Origin: CAYMUC01 sp964471865
GTDB lineage: Bacteria; Actinomycetota; Acidimicrobiia; Acidimicrobiales; Ilumatobacteraceae
Direction of reading: 5' to 3'
NCBI GenBank assembly: GCA_964471865.1
Contig: CAYYHU010000007.1
Span: 1 to 64,000 of the forward strand
Length of the DNA stretch: 64,000 nucleotides
Below the pieces are notes generated by a model. That model was given only the letters and a program-made list of their open reading frames with translations, was not told where the DNA came from and made no database searches. Position numbers and translations under genes: made by a program. Positions 1 through 7,818 of the stretch are shown one piece after another; position 1 is the first letter of the stretch, and each line of letters begins with the position of its first letter.

Positions 1-209
1 GTCGCAGTACGGCTGTACACGTTGAGGATGCCGGTTCCGATCTCGACCCGCTCGGTCTTCGCCGCGAGATACCCCACGGCACTGATCGCGTCATAGCTGT
101 AGGCCTCGGGGATCCACACGACATCGAGACCGGCCTTTTCCATCTCGACGATCCGGGCGACGGCCTCCTGGAAGCCTCCTGCGTAGTTGATCATCATGGA
201 CAGCTTCAT
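1..209 (-). CDS. Luciferase-like (LLM class) oxidoreductase, N-terminal part
   Basis: This gene is cut by the left edge of the window; about 69 N-terminal codons are visible. The ATG at 209 has a GGAGG ribosome binding site about 7 nt upstream. The N-terminus has the first strands of a bacterial-luciferase-type TIM barrel: MKLSMMINYAGGF, then a helix ending in GLDVVWIPEAYSYDA, then TERVEIGTGI. This order (KAGxDxxWxxE, then ERVxxGTGI) is typical of LLM-class flavin-dependent oxidoreductases. In actinomycetes most members use cofactor F420, which is family knowledge; the cofactor cannot be read from this fragment. The substrate is unknown. Confidence 0.8.
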   Translation of the reverse strand, partial: MKLSMMINYAGGFQEAVARIVEMEKAGLDVVWIPEAYSYDAISAVGYLAAKTERVEIGTGILNVYSRTA

Positions 210-246
210 GTCGGGCCTCCCCGGATCGCTTCGAACGCGCCCGAAT

Positions 247-1077
247 CTAGAGCGTCGGGTTCAGGTTCCCCGAGCGGAAGCCGTCGAGATCCACCGTCAC
301 ATAGCGATATCCGGTCCGCCGCACCGCTTCGACGACCTCGTGGCGATGATGTACCGCCCAGATGATGCCCTCGTCGTCCAACTCGATACGAGCGGTGTCG
401 TCGTAGTGTCGAACCCGCAGCGAACCTCGAACTCCGAGATCCCGAAGTGCCGCCTCCGCTCGCTCGACCCGAGACAACACACTCACGGTGACCTCGGTGC
501 CATAGGGCACCCGACTCGCAAGACACGCCGCGGCCGGCTTGTCCCAGGTCTCGAGCCCCCAGTCCCGAGACAGCTCCCGGATGTCGGCCTTGGTCAGTCC
601 AGCCTCCACCAAGGGGAAGCGAGCACCCCGATCCGCAGCCGCGTGTTGGCCCGGACGATGGTCCCCGAGATCGTCGAGGTTGACACCGAGAACTACCACC
701 GCACCTTCGCGACGAGCAATCGGTTCGAGAACGTCCATCAGTGCGCTCTTACAATGCCAACAACGATCGAGATCGTTGAGCCGGTATGCGGCTCGCTCCA
801 TTTCGTCCGTGGTCGCTGCGCTCCAGCGCAACCCCCACCGCGTCGCCAAGCTCTGGCACTCGGTGAATTCAGAACCCGCTAGCGACGGTGATGTCGCCGT
901 CACCGCGTGCACTCGATCTGCCCCGAGGGTTCTCGTCGCCGCAACCGCAAGAAAAGTCGAATCGACGCCGCCCGAGAACGCCACGATGACCCGATCGAGA
1001 CTCGACAAGACGTTCTCGAGCACGGGCGAGTCGGCGCTGCGAGCGACCGTGGACGGACTCGACGCACCACCGGACAC
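247..1077 (-). CDS. larE: ATP-dependent sacrificial sulfur transferase, LarE-like
   Basis: This is a PP-loop ATP pyrophosphatase-family protein. It has the AFSGGVDSTFL nucleotide-binding loop near its start, CWHCKS in the middle, and the LarE signature PAAACLASRVPYG; the cysteine in ACLASR aligns with the sacrificial cysteine of Lactiplantibacillus LarE. LarE donates its own cysteine sulfur to the pyridinium dicarboxylate precursor of the nickel-pincer nucleotide cofactor. No larB or larC is in view, so the link to nickel-pincer synthesis is not confirmed by context. The frame is open to a GTG at 1149 (300 residues). The GTG at 1077 gives 276 residues, the usual family length, with the PP-loop at the usual distance from the N-terminus, so I prefer it. 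Confidence 0.82.
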   Translation of the reverse strand: MSGGASSPSTVARSADSPVLENVLSSLDRVIVAFSGGVDSTFLAVAATRTLGADRVHAVTATSPSLAGSEFTECQSLATRWGLRWSAATTDEMERAAYRLNDLDRCWHCKSALMDVLEPIARREGAVVVLGVNLDDLGDHRPGQHAAADRGARFPLVEAGLTKADIRELSRDWGLETWDKPAAACLASRVPYGTEVTVSVLSRVERAEAALRDLGVRGSLRVRHYDDTARIELDDEGIIWAVHHRHEVVEAVRRTGYRYVTVDLDGFRSGNLNPTL

Positions 1078-1193
1078 CTCGTCATGTTGCCACGTCACGG
1101 TCTCGAGGACATGGTCAACACGATGGAGCCCGACGCGTCCACCGATCACAACGGCCCCGTCGAGAGGTCACGTTCCCGTGGCCAACCGCGCCA

Positions 1194-1937
1194 TCACGTC
1201 TCAGGAAGTTCCACCACGAATCGCGCTCCCCTCGGCGCGGGTCCCTCAGTCGGACCGGGATCATCGTGGGGTTCAGCCTCGAGCACGAGGCGGCCACGCG
1301 CCGCTTCGACGATGGTGCGAGAGATGAAGAGGCCGAGACCCGCACCCGTTCGATCCCCACCCTTCTCGAAGGGTTGGAAGATTCGCTCGGCGTCAGCCGG
1401 ATCCACCCCCGGCCCCTGATCCGCCACCACGATGCGCCAGCCCCTCGTATGCCTGACCGTCACGGCAACCATCCCGCCGGGAGCGCTGAATCGGATGGCG
1501 TTGGCTACGAGGTTCACCAGGACCTGAACGAGTTGTGCCGCAGCGATGACGCGGGGCCCTGGCGATCCAAACCCCAAAGCGCCGCTATCGACTTCGACGG
1601 TGACGTTGTGGCGATCGGCTTCGATCTGCACGATGGCGAGAACCCTGTCGATCACCTCGCCCACGGTCGCGACGTTGCGTTGTCGCTCCATCCCGGGCCG
1701 CGGCGCCAGCCAGTTGGCCGGTGACGCGATCTCCTCCACGACCGCTTCGAGCTGGGCGGCGGCAAGAACCAGTTTGTGAGCCAGATCCCGTTGGCTGTCG
1801 TCCACGCGCTCCTCGAGCAATATGCCGAAGCCTTTCACGGCCTGTAAGGGGGATCGAACCTCATGAACGAGGCGCGACAACACCAATGCCAAGACCTGAA
1901 GGTCCTGTCCCGATGTCGGCGGAGAGTTGTGAATCAT
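1194..1937 (-). CDS. Soluble sensor histidine kinase
   Basis: This 247-residue protein has a HisKA dimerisation domain with H-box LVHEVRSPLQAVKGF (His25), followed by a HATPase_c domain. The ATPase boxes are intact: N-box NLVANA (about 142-146), G1 DQGPG (about 173-177), F-box FQPF and G2 GAGLGLF (about 198-204). There is no transmembrane segment and no recognisable sensor domain before the H-box, so it is cytoplasmic and must sense an internal signal or take input from a partner. It lies downstream of the response regulator at 2240-2950 on the same strand, about 300 nt away. The two probably form a two-component system, possibly with separate promoters. Confidence 0.85.
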   Translation of the reverse strand: MIHNSPPTSGQDLQVLALVLSRLVHEVRSPLQAVKGFGILLEERVDDSQRDLAHKLVLAAAQLEAVVEEIASPANWLAPRPGMERQRNVATVGEVIDRVLAIVQIEADRHNVTVEVDSGALGFGSPGPRVIAAAQLVQVLVNLVANAIRFSAPGGMVAVTVRHTRGWRIVVADQGPGVDPADAERIFQPFEKGGDRTGAGLGLFISRTIVEAARGRLVLEAEPHDDPGPTEGPAPRGARFVVELPET

Positions 1938-2239
1938 GTGGCAGGCTGTTGTGGATACTGTGTGTCACGATGCAGCTATTCCCAACCTAACGAGGGGCTA
2001 CACAACCGGCGCGGCCCTCACGTCGATCCCCATTTCACCGGGGGATTTCGCACTATTTCGGCCGGTCGGACGGCGACCGCGACGATGTAGTCAGCATCCA
2101 CGGATGTGAGGAATCAACAACTCCACACGGAAAGAACTACAGCCGAACACGTCAACGACATCGACGATCGCTTCTCAACCCGCCACGCGACCCCGTGCTG
2201 TGCCCTGGGCCGGAGTCCCTCGACGTAGCCGTCGGCGGA
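1938..2239. other. Intergenic region between histidine kinase and response regulator
   Basis: This is about 300 nt with no convincing coding potential on either strand and lower GC than its surroundings near 1960-2000 and 2090-2150. It presumably carries the promoter of the kinase gene, but I see no clear -35/-10 pair or terminator hairpin. Confidence 0.4.
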
Positions 2240-2950
2240 TCAGGGGACGAACCGGTACCCGACTCCCCGTGCCGTACGAATTCTGCGCGGATGACGGGGG
2301 TCCTCTCCGAGTTTGAGCCGCACTCGACGAATGTGCTCGGTCACGGTGGGCCAGCGCTCAGGCCCGGGCGCCACCGCCCACACCTCGGTGAGTAGTTCGT
2401 CCCTGGTGACGACACGCCCGGCTCGACGCGCCAGATGGGCGAGCAGATTGAACTCGGTCACGGTGAGGTCCACGACATTGCCAGCCGCCACCACCTCACG
2501 GGCATCCGTGTCGATCGTCAGACCATCGAAACGGAGCCGCCCACCGCCATCACCCCGACCATGGCCTCGAGAGTGACCGCGAGTCCGACGCAGCACTGCG
2601 CTACACCGAGCGGCCAACTCTGAAGGATCGACGGGCTTGACCACGTAATCGTCAGCCCCCATGCGCAGCGCAGCCACGCGGTCCGATACTGCGCCCGATC
2701 CGCTCAAGACGATGACGGGAAGATCGTCATCGAGTCTCAGGCTTCGCAACAAGTCGAGACCGTGCTCGTCAGGAAGGCCCAAGTCGAGAACCATGAGGTC
2801 AACATGTTCAGCCGACAACGCTTGACGGGCCGACCGAGCGTCTCCAGCATGGACGACTTCATGAATGGGTGAACGGAGGGCCTCGGTGACGAAGTCGCGC
2901 GACAACGCCTCGTCATCGACCACCAGCACTCGGGGCGCCACGATCGTCAT
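2240..2950 (-). CDS. OmpR/PhoB-type response regulator
   Basis: The receiver domain (about residues 6-120) has the acidic pair in LVVDDE (Asp12/Asp13), the phospho-acceptor Asp56 in LMVLDLGLP, a Ser at about 83 and Lys105 in YVVKPVDP. After a Gly/Arg/His-rich linker comes a winged-helix Trans_reg_C domain ending in HIRRVRLKLGEDP and ARGVGYRFVP. I chose the ATG at 2950 because it places the receiver start normally; ATGs at 3001 and 3025 are in frame but would add a non-conserved extension. The gene diverges from the DUF4157 gene at 3080 across about 130 nt, so it may regulate the contractile injection locus (inference). Its partner kinase lies downstream at 1194-1937. Confidence 0.9.
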   Translation of the reverse strand: MTIVAPRVLVVDDEALSRDFVTEALRSPIHEVVHAGDARSARQALSAEHVDLMVLDLGLPDEHGLDLLRSLRLDDDLPVIVLSGSGAVSDRVAALRMGADDYVVKPVDPSELAARCSAVLRRTRGHSRGHGRGDGGGRLRFDGLTIDTDAREVVAAGNVVDLTVTEFNLLAHLARRAGRVVTRDELLTEVWAVAPGPERWPTVTEHIRRVRLKLGEDPRHPRRIRTARGVGYRFVP

Positions 2951-3062
2951 GGACCCATTGTCCCCCAGAAGAGGTCGACCTGTAGCGATTCCGTCCGACA
3001 TGTTTCCCACCACGGTTCGTTTCAAGGATTTCTATCCTCACAGGACCACCTCCGCAGAAGGA

Positions 3063-3073
3063 TGTGGCAGACT
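3063..3073 (+). promoter_or_regulatory. Candidate -10-region motif upstream of DUF4157 gene 1
   Basis: TGTGGCAGACT lies 6 nt before the chosen ATG at 3080. Ten of eleven bases match the motif at 5520-5530 upstream of the second DUF4157 gene. CAGACT resembles a weak actinobacterial -10 box (CAnnnT) in a leaderless arrangement. Confidence 0.35.
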
Positions 3074-3079
3074 CGGGAT

Positions 3080-4846
3080 ATGTTCGACCTCGACGACCGG
3101 CTGCAGTTGCTCGCTGAGCGACTCGCCCGTAAGGAGGCACCGGAACGCTCCGGTGAACGCGAGGAGGCAACACCCGCCGCCCGCCGGACACTCAAACCAG
3201 CCGAAGAGCGCGCCGACGCCCGCGCAGCCCAAGCGGTCGCGAACATGAAGGACGAGGAGCGGGCTCCCGCTGGGGTGCGCCGAGCACGAACCCAGGTCGC
3301 CGATCCCGGTAGCGCCGGTCCCGATCCGAAACTCTGGCGCCGCATCACCCAGCAAGAGTCGGCCGGCGGTAGTGACCTTCCACCGGACTTCGTCGCCCGC
3401 TTCGGAGATCAACTCGGCGAGGGCATCGACGACATCCAGATCCACACGGACGGAGCGGCTGATCAGATCTGTCGAGCAGCCCAATCCGAGATCGTGGCGC
3501 GTGGCCGAGACGTTTTCTTTCGCCGCGGCACTCCCCTTCCTGGGACAGCAAAGGGTGACCAACTTCTCGCTCAGGCCGTGGCGCAGTTGTCCACTGACGC
3601 AAGAACCGCGCGGGACGATCAACCGCTGCGGGCCTTCTTCGAAACGGAACCCGATTCCGAGACCAAGGCCGAACCCGTTGAGGATCCTGAGCAGTCGGGA
3701 TTCGGACTACTCGGTCTCGTCGGCGGTCTCTTTGCGGTGAAGGAGTCCCACGACCGCCGGCGCGAGGCCAAGGCCCAACAGGCTGACGCCGAGCTTCAGC
3801 GCCAGCGGTCTGAAACCGAAAAGCGCGCCAAGGCCGCCGACGGTTCGGCGGGCACCGCTGCGCTGACTGGAGCCCTTCAACGTAACGATTCCCGCGAGGA
3901 TCAGGAGGCCGCCGCGCGGGTCCAACAGTCCGAAACCGCAGGCGAGGACCAGACGCGACTCTCCGAACTCGATGCCTCAGCGCGCAACGAATCCAAGTCG
4001 ATCGTCAAAGAGATGGTCGACAGCGCACAGACGCAACTAGCGGAGCAGCAGCAGATGCCTGAGCAACTCTCCGACAGCGTCGAGGCACGCACCGAGGATC
4101 TGGCTCTCTTCGCAGCTGCGGCCACTCAAACTCTCTCGAGTCTCAACGACAAGGATGCGACCCGCGACGAGCAAGCCACGAAGGAACGCACCGACGGTGG
4201 TGTCGACCTCGATGTCGGCCTCGACGGCCCCTTCGATGTCGACGGCAACTACCGCGCACGTTGGAACCAAGAGTCCGAGAACACCGAAGCCGACCAGGTC
4301 GATGTCGCGGACCATGAACTGGTCATGACGACCGATGTTCCTGATGCGGCCCGCGAATTCGAAGAGGACTCTTTCGGCCCTGATCTTTCGATCACGGTCG
4401 ACCGGATCCTCGAACAGGTCGAGGATCAGATACGAAGCGGGGAAACTGCCGAGCACGAGGGAGACCGGCTCGAGGACGACATCGAGTCTCGCCGTGATCA
4501 ACTGGCGTCGGTCATCGAACAGCGGGTTCGTGACGCGGCGGAGAAGAACGGCGACGAACAGAAAGCCGAGGAGGAACTCCGCGTCGAACTCGAAGCCGAA
4601 TCCTCCACCGACGAGGCCCAACAGGCCGAAGGCGACGATTCCTTTACGTTCGGCGCTCGAATCGACCTCGCCACCGGTGAGGTGGTCGTCACGACCAGCG
4701 ATTCGATTCCTACCTCGGCCGAGTCCGCTCCAGCGGCCGCTGCTCCGAGTATTGCCGGGGGCGGCGATGGCGGCGGCGGAGCCGGCAGTGGTGGCGGCAC
4801 TGGCGGAGGATCCGGCGGCGGTGGCGGCGGAGCTGGAGCCGCCTGA
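3080..4846 (+). CDS. eCIS-associated DUF4157 protein with degenerate metallopeptidase motif
   Basis: The 588-residue protein has a DUF4157 (eCIS core) domain at about residues 95-175. It is recognisable from DDIQIHTDGAAD, RGRDVFFRRGT and PGTAKGDQLL, which match the next DUF4157 protein at 5584. Where that paralogue has HELAH, this one has QAVAQ (residues 165-169), so all three zinc/catalytic positions are lost. A long acidic Gln/Glu-rich region with coiled-coil character follows (about 215-530). It contains DGPFDVDGNYRARW and FTFGARIDLATGEVVV, both with counterparts in the 5584 protein, and the protein ends in a glycine-rich tail. The start was moved from 3062 to 3080 because both paralogues then begin MFD. 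It is a likely eCIS cargo or cargo-loading factor without peptidase activity. Confidence 0.82.
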   Translation: MFDLDDRLQLLAERLARKEAPERSGEREEATPAARRTLKPAEERADARAAQAVANMKDEERAPAGVRRARTQVADPGSAGPDPKLWRRITQQESAGGSDLPPDFVARFGDQLGEGIDDIQIHTDGAADQICRAAQSEIVARGRDVFFRRGTPLPGTAKGDQLLAQAVAQLSTDARTARDDQPLRAFFETEPDSETKAEPVEDPEQSGFGLLGLVGGLFAVKESHDRRREAKAQQADAELQRQRSETEKRAKAADGSAGTAALTGALQRNDSREDQEAAARVQQSETAGEDQTRLSELDASARNESKSIVKEMVDSAQTQLAEQQQMPEQLSDSVEARTEDLALFAAAATQTLSSLNDKDATRDEQATKERTDGGVDLDVGLDGPFDVDGNYRARWNQESENTEADQVDVADHELVMTTDVPDAAREFEEDSFGPDLSITVDRILEQVEDQIRSGETAEHEGDRLEDDIESRRDQLASVIEQRVRDAAEKNGDEQKAEEELRVELEAESSTDEAQQAEGDDSFTFGARIDLATGEVVVTTSDSIPTSAESAPAAAAPSIAGGGDGGGGAGSGGGTGGGSGGGGGGAGAA

Positions 4847-4896
4847 GCCAGTGAGCTCCGCCGGGGGTTCTCACCGAGCCGGCACCACGAGCACCT

Positions 4897-4918
4897 CAGT
4901 GTCGCTGCGACGGCACTG
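4897..4918. terminator. Possible hairpin between convergent genes
   Basis: CAGTGTCG can pair with CGGCACTG across a 6-nt loop (8 pairs, one G-T). It lies about 50 nt after the stop of the upstream DUF4157 gene and before the converging DUF4280 gene. No U-tract follows, so a terminator role is uncertain. Confidence 0.3.
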
Positions 4919-5059
4919 ATGAGTCTCTGGGCTTCAGGTCGGCGGCGAGCGCCTAATCCCTAGTTGTCCACACGATCTCTCGGAACTCTCCCCCACCACG
5001 CCAGCCCCGAGCGTGACTGTGCCCGTCGCATCCTCGTGGTTCGCGACCACGAGGGCTGA

Positions 5060-5449
5060 TCAAGCAGTCATGACGGTGAACTGGCCGGGCATCGAGAAGG
5101 TGATGACACCGCCGTACGCGCAGTTCGCCATGCACGAATTGTTGACGGCCGGTTTGCCGCCGATCATCACCGTAGGTGAACCCGGCGACCAGGGCGCCGG
5201 AACCACCGGCATGCACGGCATCGGCGTGAGAACGCCCAAGGCCGCCGCCGTTGCGGCGGCCACCTGGGGATTCGCCATCGACATACACACCCCGAAGGGT
5301 GCGATGTTCATCATGGGCACATTGTCCATGATGTTGGCCGCAAAAACCCCGCCCGCTTGGGTCATGCTCACCGGCAGAACGGTCAACGTGCTGGGTGCTG
5401 CGCCAAAGGTGCACATCATCATGGCTCCATTGACAATTTGCACACCCAC
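5060..5449 (-). CDS. DUF4280 / PAAR-like spike-tip protein (Cis10-like)
   Basis: The 129-residue protein has the full DUF4280 pattern: GAMMMCTFGAAPS at the N-terminus, ANIMDNVPMMNIAPFG, CMSMANPQVAAATAAA, GVLTPMPCMP, APWSPGSPTVMIGGKPAV and a final CAYGGVI..PGQF. Conserved cysteines recur through the fold. PAAR-like proteins cap the VgrG-type spike and sharpen the tip of contractile injection systems, and DUF4280 members do this in eCIS loci. It is the only spike tip seen in the locus. It is transcribed separately from the structural operon, between two DUF4157 genes, and diverges from the gene at 5584 (about 130 nt apart). Confidence 0.85.
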   Translation of the reverse strand: MGVQIVNGAMMMCTFGAAPSTLTVLPVSMTQAGGVFAANIMDNVPMMNIAPFGVCMSMANPQVAAATAAALGVLTPMPCMPVVPAPWSPGSPTVMIGGKPAVNNSCMANCAYGGVITFSMPGQFTVMTA

Positions 5450-5519
5450 GTCGACCCCGATCCCGTCCTCAAATTTTTCTGTCTTTTGCGCAGTAGTTTT
5501 CTACTAGCCGCCCCTGAAG

Positions 5520-5530
5520 TGTGGCACACT
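5520..5530 (+). promoter_or_regulatory. Candidate promoter motif upstream of DUF4157 gene 2
   Basis: TGTGGCACACT matches 10 of 11 bases of the motif before the other DUF4157 gene (3063-3073). If used as a -10 region it would give a leader of about 45 nt carrying the GGAG ribosome binding site of the gene at 5584. Confidence 0.35.
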
Positions 5531-5583
5531 GGAGACACGACCGACGGGGCGACTCTCGTCGAGTGCACGAAACGGAGACCGCG

Positions 5584-7818
5584 ATGTTCGACGACGACTT
5601 CGAACAGGAACTCGACAAGGTCCTCACAGCGGAGCGTCCTGCTCGCACGACCACCATGGAGGGAGGCGAGTCCTCGGGCCTGCGGCGCCGCATGACGGTG
5701 GGCCGTGCCGACGATCCCGCAGAGCGCACGGCGGACAAAATGGCAGATGACGCGGTCGCGGGTCTTCGCCGTCTCGAATCGGCACCCGGTGGAGTTCGCC
5801 GAGAGGCTCAGGCCGATCCCCTCGGCGGCATGGAGGTCTCGAACGACGTTCAACGCCAGATCGACTCCCGCCGCGGAGGCGGGTCACAGTTGGCCTCCCG
5901 CGAGGCGGAGCACTTCTCTGACGCCTATGGCTCCGATCTGTCCGGCGTACGGATTCACACCGACTCGACCGCGGACACCCTGAGCCGATCGCTTCAGGCC
6001 GATGCCTTCTCCACCGGCCAGGACGTCTTCTTCCGCAAGGGCGCCTACCGACCCGGTACTGCTCAGGGCGATCATCTGATCGGCCACGAACTCGCTCACG
6101 TCGCGACCGAAGGCGGCGCACCAGGTGCTCGTCGGTCCGTGCGACGTTTCATGTCGGTGAAGCAGTTCGACGACCTGACCTACATGGGCGTGTTCTCCAG
6201 TGCAGGCAAGCACAAAGACAACGTGATGAAGATGCTGGCCGAGTTCCACAAACTCAAAGAGGCCGGCAAGGGAACCATCCAGAACAAGGACCTGACCAAG
6301 GCTGCCTCGTTGGTCGAGGGAATGATCGACTTCTCCGAGGACTACTTCGCCGAGCACAGCGAGGACGGCAAGACCCCCGACGAAGACATCAAGAAGCGCT
6401 GGGCAGGGTTCAAGCAGTTCCACGCTGCGGCGACGAAGTATCGCGGTGAGCTCGAAGAGATGCGCAAGAAGGCCGGCGAGGGCGGCAAGGAGGTCCCCGT
6501 CGACGCCCGCGCAGCGAAACTGCGCAAGCACATGGACGGCGATCCTGTCACCCTGTTCACCAAGGTCGGAGCCGCCATCGCCTCACTGGTGCCCGAAGAC
6601 GGGGATTCCGCCGAATTCAAGATCGAACTGAAGATCCCCGTCATGACTGGCGTCTTCGTGGGAGGCGAACTCGGTCTGAGTGCCGAGCATGACGGAACCA
6701 ATTACAAGGCCCGGGCGGAGTTGAAGATCACCGCCGGCGGCGAGGCGGGTATCGCCGAGATCAAGGGCGCCCTCGGTGGCTATATCGAAGCCCAGGGCGC
6801 ATCGGGTGAAATGCTCGGCCAGTTGCTCGAGTACGGCCTCTACAGGCGCTGCGCCGAGTCGAACATGGTGCCCGCCGAGGTCCAGAACTACCTCTTCGGA
6901 GGCGACAGCGGCGCTCGCGGAGCCCGTCGAGCAGCCAAGAAGGCGGAGGCCGTCGAATTGGCGGCCTTCGGTGACGGCAACGAAGACAACTACGTCGAAA
7001 CCGGCGGTCTGGCGAGTGTCGAAGCCGAACTGGGCTTCCAAGGCGCCAAGATGGGCATCAGCGGAGGCTACGCCGAAGGGAAGCGCACCGACGCGAAGTC
7101 TCTCGCCATGGCGGGGATGACCGCGGGCGGAAAGAAGGAAAAGGACGACACCTGGGCCTCTCGCCTCACTGGCGGTGCTCGCGGTGCTGAGAAGTCCACG
7201 GGACGTACCGTGCGCGGCTTCAACATCGCCGTCGGTTTGTCGGCTCCCTTCGAGGTCGAAGGCGCCTACGAGGCCAAGTGGATGAGCGAGCCGGGCCCCG
7301 AAGGCAAGCCCGGCAAGATGGAGATCGACACCAACGAACTGAGCTTCACGGTGAACCTGACCTCGGGTCTCGCGGCACTCGCCGGCGACGAGGTTGCCGA
7401 CAAGGTGAACGGTTACGTCTCCAAGCTCATCTCCTACATCGAGACCCAGATGGCCAAGAAGGACGCCAAGTCGGCGACCGACCGGGAAAAGATCCAGTTG
7501 AAGTCGGATCTCGACCAGACCAAGGGCGATCTGATCGGGGAAGTCGAGAGCGGGATCTCGGAGCAGCTGGGCAACGTCAAGGACGCCGAGGGCAAGGACG
7601 CCATCGCTGATGAAGGCAAGGACTATGCGAGCACCGAGAAGGTGTACGAGTCCAAGGGCTCGTTCGAGTTTGCTGTGGCGATTGACTTCAAGGACAAGAA
7701 GGTCGGTGTGACCTTGACCGAGTCCACCAGCCGCACCCTGAACCTCGGAGCGCTCAAGATCGAGGCGAAGACCTCCTCCAAGAAGGGTTCCAAGGAGTTC
7801 GGCGGCGGTAAGTCGTGA
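5584..7818 (+). CDS. eCIS core DUF4157 protein with intact HELAH motif
   Basis: The 744-residue protein starts at ATG 5584 with GGAGACC just upstream; a longer in-frame start at 5521 gives an implausible Arg/His-rich leader. The N-terminal 80 residues are low-complexity. The DUF4157 domain spans about 85-178, with GVRIHTDSTAD, DVFFRKGAYRPGT and GDHLIGHELAHV; the HExxH motif is at residues 168-172. ARRSVRRFMS follows the domain and resembles the VRRS motifs of the 29049-33404 protein. The remaining 550 residues are rich in Lys/Glu and beta-strand patterns (ELKIPVMTGVFVGGELGLS) and share C-terminal blocks with the 3080 protein. DUF4157 proteins are frequent in eCIS loci and are thought to be cargo or cargo-processing factors. 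The gene is translationally coupled to the next one. Confidence 0.87.
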   Translation: MFDDDFEQELDKVLTAERPARTTTMEGGESSGLRRRMTVGRADDPAERTADKMADDAVAGLRRLESAPGGVRREAQADPLGGMEVSNDVQRQIDSRRGGGSQLASREAEHFSDAYGSDLSGVRIHTDSTADTLSRSLQADAFSTGQDVFFRKGAYRPGTAQGDHLIGHELAHVATEGGAPGARRSVRRFMSVKQFDDLTYMGVFSSAGKHKDNVMKMLAEFHKLKEAGKGTIQNKDLTKAASLVEGMIDFSEDYFAEHSEDGKTPDEDIKKRWAGFKQFHAAATKYRGELEEMRKKAGEGGKEVPVDARAAKLRKHMDGDPVTLFTKVGAAIASLVPEDGDSAEFKIELKIPVMTGVFVGGELGLSAEHDGTNYKARAELKITAGGEAGIAEIKGALGGYIEAQGASGEMLGQLLEYGLYRRCAESNMVPAEVQNYLFGGDSGARGARRAAKKAEAVELAAFGDGNEDNYVETGGLASVEAELGFQGAKMGISGGYAEGKRTDAKSLAMAGMTAGGKKEKDDTWASRLTGGARGAEKSTGRTVRGFNIAVGLSAPFEVEGAYEAKWMSEPGPEGKPGKMEIDTNELSFTVNLTSGLAALAGDEVADKVNGYVSKLISYIETQMAKKDAKSATDREKIQLKSDLDQTKGDLIGEVESGISEQLGNVKDAEGKDAIADEGKDYASTEKVYESKGSFEFAVAIDFKDKKVGVTLTESTSRTLNLGALKIEAKTSSKKGSKEFGGGKS

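Noticed and set aside
3062..3079. Longer N-terminus of the first DUF4157 protein (start at 3062)
   Set aside because: The paralogue at 5584 starts MFD, as does this gene from 3080, and the extra six residues overlap the candidate promoter motif.
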